The notes below the pieces were generated by a model. That model saw nothing but the letters and a program-made list of their open reading frames with translations. It was not told where the DNA came from and searched no databases. Shown one piece after another: positions 61,901 to 64,000 of a stretch of 64,000 bases of DNA. The position numbers and the translations under genes were made by a program. Source of the DNA: Riptortus pedestris (taxonomy: Eukaryota; Arthropoda; Insecta; Hemiptera; Alydidae). Location of the stretch: positions 46,155,001-46,219,000 of the forward strand of contig CM032231.1 of assembly GCA_019009955.1 (NCBI GenBank), written 5' to 3'. The first letter of the stretch is position 1, and every line of letters begins with the position of its first letter.

Positions 61901-62641
61901 GGTCCTCTCAGTCTACTGGAGACAACTCATTCCAGGTCCTCCTTCTTTAAGAGGGGTTGTACATCGAGTGGATCACTCACTACGTAAAAACTTTGATCGC
62001 AAATCCCTTGATCCTTGCTTGGAGGCGGTTAAGGATCTCAAAGACCTATAATGCCAACAGAAAAAAAATTACAACCCCAGGTCTGGTTAGAAAGTAGGCA
62101 TCTCAACTACTATTGCTGTTGATTTACTTGGACTTAATCTCACAAGTTCTACTACTCCTAGCTTTATGGTGCTCCTGAGATTAGTTCTACTTTTTATAGC
62201 TCTATGGGTTCCTTATAAGTTTTTATTGTAGTTAAGGCATTCATGTAAGTAGCTCAGGAATGACTTATTTTATTTATTTATTTTTTTTTACCTCAATGGG
62301 TTATTTTATTATTGTGATTGTATTTATTGCTACTACATAAATAAATTAAATTAGTTTTGTAATGAAGAGTGATGGAACGTTTGCATGCATTGATAACATT
62401 AGAATTTATTAGCTATCCATTCTAAGTTTTTTGCACTTGTAATTAGAAATACATATTAATTTCAATCTAGTATTCCTTACATTACACTCTTAATTTATTT
62501 TTTTTATTCATTTCAGGTCGTGTTAATGAACCTCCCAATGGAAAACACCTTGTTCCTATCCAAGGAAAATCCCTCCTCCGCAAGAACCGGCAAATCACCA
62601 ATGTTGACACCAATACACTCACCTCACCTGAAGTTCAACAG
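17977..62641 (+). CDS. mask: Mask/ANKHD1-type ankyrin-repeat protein, 5' part of gene (14 coding exons)
   Basis: Fourteen exons joined at GT-AG sites give one uninterrupted frame of 762 codons, still open at the last donor. Order: an acidic Ser-rich N-terminus (1-65); the conserved segment VESFVIDQ ... VDPETQARLEALLEAAGIGK ... DPEVLRRLTSSVSCALDEAA (66-165); 15 consecutive ankyrin repeats from RSLVEACTDGDVGTVKKLL to STMLIEAAKGGHTNVVQLLL (about 167-650); then a Gln/Pro-rich linker with eight Gln (660-667). The count of 15 equals the first ankyrin block of Drosophila Mask and human ANKHD1/ANKRD17. The family's second ankyrin block and single KH domain must lie beyond the window. By family knowledge these are large cytoplasmic/nuclear scaffold and RNA-binding proteins; Mask is a cofactor of Yorkie/YAP in Hippo signalling and acts in receptor tyrosine kinase signalling. 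No frameshift or lost repeat is seen. The start was chosen for an A at -3 and in-frame continuity. Confidence 0.95.
18172..19029 (+). other. mask intron 1
   Basis: 858 bp, GTGAGT...CCCCAG, T-rich. No repeat or gene recognised in it. Confidence 0.85.
19030..19180 (+). CDS. mask: mask exon 2
   Basis: Codons 66-115 plus one base. It encodes VESFVIDQVGDLDEPERALQ and VDPETQARLEALLEAA, a block strongly conserved in ANKHD1 just before the ankyrin repeats. Acceptor CCCCAG|GTGGAG, donor GCAG|GTGAGT, phase 1. Confidence 0.95.
19587..19633. repeat. (TA)n microsatellite
   Basis: About 22 TA units followed by a TTTATTTA run. Confidence 0.9.
22583..22611. repeat. (CG)n(CA)n alternating purine-pyrimidine tract
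   Basis: CGCGCGCGCGCG runs directly into ACACACACACACAC. It is the only CpG run of its kind in the window and a strict purine-pyrimidine alternation of the sort that can adopt Z-form. Confidence 0.9.
23231..23714. repeat. direct tandem duplication, about 235 bp unit
   Basis: Copy 1 is 23231-23465 and copy 2 is 23466-23714. They are nearly identical apart from 14 extra bases of AC-type repeat in copy 2 and about one substitution. Each unit contains flanking sequence plus the head of a tRNA-derived SINE, ending at ATTATTTCTGTTCT. Confidence 0.95.
23601..24021 (+). mobile_element. SINE-A, tRNA-derived SINE
   Basis: The head carries an A-box-like TAGCTGTGTGG (23611-23621) and a B-box-like GGCTCGATCCC (23676-23686), spaced as in tRNA promoters. 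The body and 3' end contain GTCCTCTCTGGTTAGTGGGG, GATCACTCTTTATGTAAAA and GATCTCTAAGGCCTATAATG. The same blocks in the same order occur in the copy at 61642-62067, which defines the family. A second partial head lies in the upstream duplicate unit (from 23353). Confidence 0.75.
25094..25233. repeat. 29-bp minisatellite, about 4.8 copies
   Basis: The unit begins TTTTATTCTAGTAGCTGCTA and ends CTCGATACA. Repeats start at 25094, 25123, 25152, 25181 and 25210. The first four are essentially identical and the last has diverged. Each unit holds the inverted repeat AGTAGC-T-GCTACT. Confidence 0.95.
33100..33166. repeat. (TA)n microsatellite at a LINE 3' end
   Basis: About 33 TA units directly abut the 3' terminus of the - strand LINE fragment that follows. 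Confidence 0.9.
33167..33482 (-). mobile_element. LINE ORF2 C-terminus remnant
   Basis: The - strand reads NIFEGNVLGYRGRGRPRKSY then FEDIKQN, and ends with QLQGVAFRS, the same tail as at 15716-15931. An upstream stretch on that strand has NPTWKF-type decayed sequence. Frameshifts are present, and the copy is 5' truncated as is usual for LINE insertions. Confidence 0.7.
35266..35579. repeat. polypyrimidine (CT-rich) tract, about 315 bp
   Basis: Almost pure C/T on the + strand with only a few purines. The first part is a tandem array of a unit like CTCCTCTTTCTCTCTCC; the later part is (CT)n. Ser/Leu/Pro-rich open frames across it are artefacts. Confidence 0.95.
36828..37254 (+). mobile_element. 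HINE-like repeat, short copy without microsatellite
   Basis: Both ends are present: AGCAGATTTCCCTATTGAGG at the left and GGGAAATCTGCTTATTTAAC with ACGCAG-CTC-CTGTGT at the right. The core has AATATCTTCGTTATTATGGG, AGAACCAATCTTATT and CCCCCACTCCTACTCATG. The internal (TA)n and the segment before it are deleted, giving about 430 bp. Confidence 0.85.
37370..38425 (+). repeat. second dispersed repeat, split by a piggyBac-like element
   Basis: The left half (about 37370-37600: AAAAGTTACTCTAAATA and AAGGTGCATTTTTATAGCAA) and the right half (38322-38425: GAAATATTGCGATTTTCCAT and TCCCCACTCCTGTTCATCCT) join to match the continuous copies at about 57105-57390 and 57500-57650. The right half ends like the HINE-like core (CCCCACTCCTACTCATG), so this may be a divergent subfamily. 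Confidence 0.5.
37601..38321. mobile_element. piggyBac-like non-autonomous element A
   Basis: 721 bp bounded by TTAA on both sides (37601-37604 and 38318-38321). Terminal inverted repeats are TTAACACGTTGACGG and, read inward on the other strand, TTAACACATTGATGG. Subterminal motifs repeat inversely (GGTGTTCGACGGCTGCCA near 37745; GAACACCCTTCGACAGCCAC near 38289). TTAA targets are diagnostic of the piggyBac superfamily. No transposase frame is seen. Confidence 0.7.
38637..38790 (+). CDS. mask: mask exon 3
   Basis: Codons 116-166 plus two bases. It encodes GIGKLATGDGKQLADPEVLR then SSVSCALDEAAAALTRM, continuing the exon 2 block in phase. Acceptor TGCTAG|GAATAG, donor GAAAG|GTACTT. Confidence 0.95.
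38791..40917 (+). other. mask intron 3
   Basis: 2,127 bp, GTACTT...TTACAG. The first kilobase (38791-39823) is AT-rich with nothing recognised. Most of the rest is one HINE-like copy ending about 195 bp before exon 4. Confidence 0.85.
39824..40722 (+). mobile_element. HINE-like repeat, long copy
   Basis: The left end AGCAGATTTCCCTTGAGAGA is intact. The core has CATGACGCGATTTTCGAAAC, CATCAATCCTACCCAGGAGA, CAAGTTCGTTGATGGCTGAC and TCCACTTCTACTCATG. The right end shows GTGTACGCAGCCCCTGTATG, a mutated hairpin. About 200 bp near 40430-40640 do not match other copies. Confidence 0.75.
40918..41062 (+). CDS. mask: mask exon 4
   Basis: Codons 167-215: ankyrin repeat 1 (RSLVEACTDGDVGTVKKLL) and the first half of repeat 2 (ESLLSLACSAGYYELAQ). 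Acceptor TTACAG|A, donor CAG|GTAATA, phase 0. Confidence 0.95.
41063..41340 (+). other. mask intron 4
   Basis: 278 bp, the shortest intron in the window, GTAATA...TCCAG. Free of recognised repeats. Confidence 0.9.
41341..41488 (+). CDS. mask: mask exon 5
   Basis: Codons 216-264 plus one base: VLLAMHANVEDRGIKGD, ankyrin repeat 3 (CTPLMEAASSGYVDIVRLLI) and HHGADVNAQSSS. Donor TCAG|GTAATT, phase 1. Confidence 0.95.
41778..42944 (-). mobile_element. hAT element with 8-bp target duplication, host of a nested HINE-like copy
   Basis: The element spans 41786-42936 with ends CAGGGGTCTCCAAACT and AAAGTTTGGTGACCCCTG, good hAT-type inverted repeats. The perfect 8-bp duplication CTCTAGGT flanks it at 41778-41785 and 42937-42944. 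On the - strand, about 42752-42835 encodes YLCKKTFSKMKYTKNDYRSK then LTDEHLKS, the C-terminal dimerisation region of a hAT transposase of the ZBED/SCAND3-like group. The rest of the transposase is deleted or decayed. Without the nested element it would be about 650 bp. Confidence 0.9.
42248..42745 (-). mobile_element. HINE-like repeat nested in the hAT element
   Basis: Both ends are complete in reverse orientation: AGTCCGTC, the hairpin ACGCAG-GGG-CTGCGT and AAACTAAGCAGATTTCCC at the left; GCTGATTTCCCTTAAGGGAA then GTCTGCT at the right. The microsatellite is missing at its usual site. This is one of the least decayed copies, and it interrupts the hAT sequence. Confidence 0.9.
44395..44510 (-). 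mobile_element. HINE-like repeat, short internal fragment
   Basis: ATTTGCGAACTTGATCTTTA and AATATTGAGTTTGATAAAAA match the family segment before the microsatellite. Strongly diverged. Confidence 0.5.
45152..45303 (+). CDS. mask: mask exon 6
   Basis: Completes codon 265 and encodes 266-315: ankyrin repeat 4 (NTPLMYACAGGHVDSVRVLL) and most of repeat 5 (HTPLMEAASAGHVSVAQ). Acceptor TTCTAG, donor CAG|GTAAAT, phase 0. Confidence 0.95.
45304..47842 (+). other. mask intron 6
   Basis: 2,539 bp, GTAAAT...TTATAG. A degraded HINE-like copy fills about 46447-47320. The flanking stretches 45304-46446 and 47321-47842 show nothing recognised. Confidence 0.85.
46447..47320 (-). mobile_element. HINE-like repeat, old long copy
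   Basis: The hairpin-side end GAGCTGCATAAACTAAATAG is at about 46463. Diverged core blocks follow, including GTTATTGAAACATTTCAAAA, TTATTGTTAATATGAGATGA, CTCCTGGTCTGATTTTAGCC and ATTAACAAACTTCATCATTA. It is one of the most decayed long copies. Confidence 0.6.
47843..47971 (+). CDS. mask: mask exon 7
   Basis: Codons 316-358: ILLEHGAGINTHSNEFK (end of repeat 5) and repeat 6 (ESALTLACYKGHLDMVRFLL, EAGADQ). Acceptor TTATAG, donor CAG|GTTAGA, phase 0. Confidence 0.95.
47972..49449 (+). other. mask intron 7
   Basis: 1,478 bp, GTTAGA...TTATAG. Contains one HINE-like copy (about 48495-48955). The stretches on either side, about 0.5 kb each, show nothing recognised. Confidence 0.85.
48495..48955 (-). 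mobile_element. HINE-like repeat
   Basis: The diverged hairpin-side end AACTTAGTACATTTCTCACA is followed by a G-run with GTACAGCAG and CGAATAACTTGCTTAATACT, shared with the long copy at 1026-2047. Then come TGGTTCTATAACATTTTACT, a C-run, and the far end AAAAACCACGTGAGCACAAC with CTCGGTAGCT. Confidence 0.7.
49450..49545 (+). CDS. mask: mask exon 8
   Basis: Codons 359-390: EHKTDEMHTALMEASMDGHV then EVARLLLDSGAQ, completing repeat 6 and most of repeat 7. The human counterpart reads LMEACMDGHVEVARLLLDSG, with Cys for the Ser here. Donor CAG|GTATTA, phase 0. Confidence 0.95.
49588..49740 (-). mobile_element. HINE-like repeat, hairpin-end fragment
   Basis: GCAGGGCTATGTAAACTAAG and CACATTTCCCC mark the end. 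The following ATCATCTCAGAATATATTCT parallels sequence behind the same end in the copy at 46447. It is in opposite orientation to the copy at 50045-50630. Confidence 0.55.
49869..49909. repeat. (TA)n microsatellite
   Basis: About 20 TA units between two HINE-like pieces, possibly part of one of them. Confidence 0.9.
50045..50630 (+). mobile_element. HINE-like repeat carrying a CRE palindrome
   Basis: Core blocks are GCGGTCGTAATTTGGGTTTT, AAAATATCTCCGCTATTATA and GATTGGTTCT-type sequence, with the hairpin end TTGCTTAGTTTATGCAGCCC at about 50587. The perfect palindrome TGATGACGTCATCA is at 50211-50224, at the position homologous to that in the copy at 1026-2047. The microsatellite end is missing or lies at 49869. 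Confidence 0.7.
50640..50890 (-). mobile_element. Penelope-like element fragment
   Basis: The - strand encodes FIKLEKISKRFLNGNKDIII then KADKINKTVIMNTKSYKEKI. The phrase (I)KADKxNxTVIMxxxxYxxK is characteristic of the region before the reverse transcriptase core of Penelope-like elements. The frame is open for 80 codons but no RT catalytic motif is present. The match is to one motif only. Confidence 0.5.
50943..51052. repeat. long near-perfect palindrome, 53-bp arms
   Basis: The left arm is 50943-50995 and the right arm 51000-51052, with the 4-base spacer AATG. The arms differ at only two positions. Each arm begins AATAAAAGTAAAGATAGAAT when read inward. It sits immediately beside the Penelope-like fragment. 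Confidence 0.95.
52202..52391 (+). CDS. mask: mask exon 9
   Basis: Codons 391-453 plus one base: VNMPTDSFE (end of repeat 7), repeat 8 (SPLTLAACGGHVDLALLLIE) and repeat 9 (YTPLMEAAREGHEDMVAVLL). Acceptor TTGTAG, donor AAGG|GTGAGT, phase 1. Confidence 0.95.
52392..53051 (+). other. mask intron 9
   Basis: 660 bp, GTGAGT...TTGCAG. Contains A-rich runs (52438-52527). No mobile element recognised. Confidence 0.9.
53052..53226 (+). CDS. mask: mask exon 10
   Basis: Completes codon 454 and encodes 455-511 plus two bases: ANINAQTEETQ, repeat 10 (ETALTLACCGGFLEVANFLI) and repeat 11 (STPLMEAAQEGHLELV). Repeat 10 is short (IELGAS directly into the next TPL), as in human ANKHD1. Donor TCAG|GTAAAT. Confidence 0.95.
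53227..56032 (+). other. mask intron 10
   Basis: 2,806 bp, GTAAAT...CAAAG. It holds a HINE-like end fragment near 54505-54700 and a GT/TA microsatellite near 55515-55555. An inverted stretch GTTATCT...AGATAAC lies near 54740-54770. The rest is AT-rich with nothing recognised. Confidence 0.85.
54505..54700 (-). mobile_element. HINE-like repeat, hairpin-end fragment
   Basis: CTCACGCAGGTGCTGTTGTA and GTGTAGATTTCCCACATGCT preserve the hairpin end and adjoining motif. The body downstream is barely recognisable. Confidence 0.6.
56033..56159 (+). CDS. mask: mask exon 11
   Basis: Completes codon 512 (Arg) and encodes 513-554: YLLEANANVNAQTQTG and repeat 12 (DTALTYSCENGHTDVARLLL, QYGADL). Acceptor CAAAG|G, donor TTA|GTAAGT, phase 0. 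Open sequence on both sides is intron. Confidence 0.95.
56369..56551. repeat. 92-bp direct tandem duplication
   Basis: Copy 1 (56369-56460) and copy 2 (56461-56551) share AATTTTTTTAAACTAATATT through TTTGATTTAAGTTAC with about two substitutions, so the event is recent. Confidence 0.95.
57105..57650 (+). repeat. second dispersed repeat, one full and one partial copy
   Basis: Both copies carry AAAATTACT(T/C)TAAATAACA, CCAAAAAA...ATAGGAAA and CATTTCAGGCCTC. They lie in tandem (about 57105-57390 and 57500-57650) and match the split copy in intron 2. Confidence 0.6.
58028..58243 (+). CDS. mask: mask exon 12
   Basis: Codons 555-626: EHESEGG, repeat 13 (RTPLMKACRAGHLCTVKFLI) and repeat 14 (HTPLSLAAAGGHIAVVELLL), ending NPFHKLK. 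Acceptor TTTTAG, donor AAG|GTAAGA, phase 0. Confidence 0.95.
59035..59155 (+). mobile_element. HINE-like repeat, 5' end fragment
   Basis: GAGGTATTGAGGTTGACCTC, CATGACACGATTCTCAAAAC and GTCCATCAATCCTACGTAGG match the left part of the family. The rest is absent. Confidence 0.7.
59895..60965 (-). mobile_element. HINE-like repeat, long copy plus an adjoining fragment
   Basis: The main copy (to about 60768) shows the long-subfamily layout with the internal direct repeat. A mutated palindrome TGATGACATCATCA lies at 60051-60064. The far end is AATAGGTCATTTCTCTTAAG. A second partial copy of the same strand (60769-60965) follows directly, starting at the ATGCTAATATCTCAGTTAAT block. Confidence 0.7.
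61165..61447 (+). CDS. mask: mask exon 13
   Basis: Codons 627-720 plus one base: ankyrin repeat 15 (STMLIEAAKGGHTNVVQLLL, DYPHSIMM), then a low-complexity linker with Q8 (CAA/CAG mixed), GQ-rich sequence, SFHELADSVRALPPPLPDQP and KPPPP. The linker is probably disordered. Acceptor TTCAG, donor AACAA|GTGAGA, phase 1. Confidence 0.95.
61448..62516 (+). other. mask intron 13
   Basis: 1,069 bp, GTGAGA...TTCAG. It contains a full SINE-A copy. The remaining 450 bp are T-rich. Confidence 0.85.
61634..62075 (+). mobile_element. SINE-A, full copy with target duplication
   Basis: The element spans 61642-62067, ends in A8 and is flanked by the perfect 8-bp duplication ATTACAAC (61634-61641 and 62068-62075). 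It shares GGTGCCG, AAGGCATG, ACATCTACCACTA, GGTTGTA, GATCACTC and GACCTATAATG-type blocks in order with the copy at 23601-24021. The B-box region has been replaced or lost, so this copy's own tRNA-like promoter is degraded. Confidence 0.85.
62517..62641 (+). CDS. mask: mask exon 14 (last in window)
   Basis: Completes codon 721 (Ser) and encodes 722-762: RVNEPPNGKHLVPIQGKSLL and RKNRQITNVDTNTLTSPEVQ, basic then Ser/Thr-rich. It joins exon 13 in frame and ends CAG|GTTTGT, phase 0. Conservation is weaker than in the ankyrin exons, so this exon rests mainly on splice sites and frame. Confidence 0.8.
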
Positions 62642-62652
62642 GTTTGTAAACA

Positions 62653-62741
62653 TTTTTATATTACATTCCTTTGTTCAAAAAGATCTTATTTTTTCTATTT
62701 TTATATTACATTCCTTTATTCAAAAAGATCTTATTTTTTCT
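62653..62741. repeat. 45-bp direct tandem duplication
   Basis: Copy 1 is 62653-62697 and copy 2 is 62698-62741, each running from TTTTTATATTACATTCCTTT to GATCTTATTTTTTCT with one substitution. Confidence 0.95.
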
Positions 62742-62766
62742 TATGCATTTATGTTCACATTTTCAC

Positions 62767-62770
<4 letters not shown>

Positions 62771-62808
<38 letters not shown>

Positions 62809-62813
62809 GCACG

Positions 62814-62862
<49 letters not shown>
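62771..62862. repeat. (AC)n microsatellite
   Basis: About 92 bp of AC units with a central (ACGC)n interruption, 130 bp after the exon 14 donor. Confidence 0.95.
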
Positions 62863-62867
<5 letters not shown>

Positions 62868-63036
62868 TAAATACACTTACACACACATTATTCATTTGTA
62901 GGTTTACAGCTAGAAGTAAATAAGTTGTTTTCAAATAGGACTCATTTTTTTTCATATTATTTATTTTAAGAATGCATTTACTTTTTTACTCATATATCTG
63001 AATATGTTGTGTCCCCAATTTATATAGACGAACCCT

Positions 63037-63631
63037 TTAACCTTCCGTCGGCACCCTTCTGAACGTAACAAAATCGGGTGCTCCCGGCCTGAGGGGCCAC
63101 CCATATATATTTTAACACCCCCCCCCCTTCTGTACCTAATCAATTTTAATTTAAAACAATGGTAGGGCAGCCTTCGCTAAGATCTAAGAGAAGCAAATAT
63201 ACCATTTAGAACATAAAATAATGACTTTATTTACTTCAGCAATAGAATGATGCTTAAACTAAAACAAGTAAAATTGATAAGGCGCACTTGGCCTGAGAGG
63301 CCAGATTTAGAATAGCACTTATTTCTCAAGATGTTGATGAACTTCCAAACAGAATAGGATTATTTTTAGTTAAATGAATGATTGCCATAGATCTTGAAAA
63401 AAACTCACCTTTGAAATTAAGATGCAATCGGGTGCAGTCAGCCTCAAAAGCCACCTAGGGTCCAGGCGAGCCAGATGAAGGATGCTAATAGACCAAAGCA
63501 GGAAATTTTAAGCATGAACAGGAATCAGAAAGCTATTGGGAATGGTGCCTCCCAGAGGAGACAAGATGAACCAGGGCATCAAAAAGTGTGTTTTGCTGGC
63601 CTCAGACCAGCTGCGCCCAACGGAGGGTTAA
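63037..63631. mobile_element. piggyBac-like non-autonomous element B
   Basis: 595 bp bounded by TTAA (63037-63040 and 63628-63631). The inverted ends are TTAACCTTCCGTCGGCAC and, from the other side, TTAACCCTCCGTTGGGCG. Four internal GC-rich motifs resemble each other: GGCCTGAGGGGCC (about 63089), GGCCTGAGAGGCC (about 63291), AGCCTCAAAAGCC (about 63441) and GGCCTCAGACCAG (about 63599). It is unrelated in sequence to element A in intron 2 and has no coding capacity. Confidence 0.7.
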
Positions 63632-64000
63632 GGGATAATATAGTTGGCTCTTGCCTATGCTGTGGGTAAAGGCACAATGGGTGAGCAAATTTGAGGCATT
63701 TAACTTAAAATACTAAATGTAAGTACTTAGTTAATTCATAGCATGTTCTCACATAAATTACTGATAGTTCTACTTTATCAAATATTTATAACTTCATAAC
63801 GGATAGTTATAGTTTTTTTTCATTGAGTTATTTTTCATTACTTTAAGGAAAACACTGCTGAAAGCCATCAAATTTTAGTGGATGTTCAATGAGTGCATGT
63901 TCTAATTGTGCAAATGTGTCGGAAGTATTTTCAGTCACTAGTTAGAGTTATTTTTTGATGAAGATCCATGCCAAACACTTGAAGATTTGGCTGAATCTTT

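Larger units (their letters stand above)
62642..64000 (+). other. mask intron 14, continues beyond the window
   Basis: Begins GTTTGT. It holds a 45-bp tandem duplication, a long (AC)n and a TTAA-flanked element. The last 370 bp show no exon I can support, so the next exon lies further right. Confidence 0.75.

Overview
This is eukaryotic DNA, AT-rich, with GT-AG introns, microsatellites and many transposable-element relics. The host gene is the 5' part of mask (Multiple ankyrin repeats single KH domain; ANKHD1/ANKRD17 in vertebrates). The TE mix (mariner, Copia, BEL/Pao, insect-like LINE 3' ends, hAT, piggyBac-type elements, tRNA-derived SINEs) and the short N-terminus suggest an arthropod, most likely an insect. 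I cannot fix the order from the sequence; a hemipteran is a guess.

Layout. Positions 1-17,650 are intergenic and hold no recognisable host gene. They contain a decayed mariner transposase (1-735), a broken Copia element with one LTR (about 2290-4997), LINE reverse-transcriptase remnants, a BEL/Pao integrase tail and several copies of one abundant short repeat family. The mask 5' leader lies just before 17,977. Fourteen coding exons follow on the + strand from 17,977 to 62,641. They join in frame with canonical splice sites and encode 762 codons: an acidic N-terminus, the conserved pre-ankyrin region, all 15 repeats of the first ankyrin block, and a Gln/Pro-rich linker. The rest of the gene (second ankyrin block, KH domain) must lie beyond the right edge. 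Intron 2 is very long (19,456 bp) and interrupts the pre-ankyrin region.

Introns and flanks are dominated by a repeat family that I interpret as a non-autonomous Helentron-like (HINE/DINE-like) element. It has the inverted ends AGCAGATTTCCC / GGGAAATCTGCT, an internal microsatellite, and a short 3' hairpin ACGCAG-CCC-CTGCGT. At least 17 copies or fragments are visible, on both strands. Long copies carry a 14-bp palindrome containing a CRE core. Nesting gives a relative history: one copy lies inside a SINE that has an uninterrupted paralogue nearby, and another lies inside a hAT element with a perfect 8-bp target duplication. Two unrelated TTAA-flanked piggyBac-like short elements and two tRNA-derived SINE families are also present.

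I found no operon, CRISPR array, tRNA or rRNA gene, or toxin gene. The host gene is well known. The less familiar material is the mobile-element families and the uORF-rich leader.
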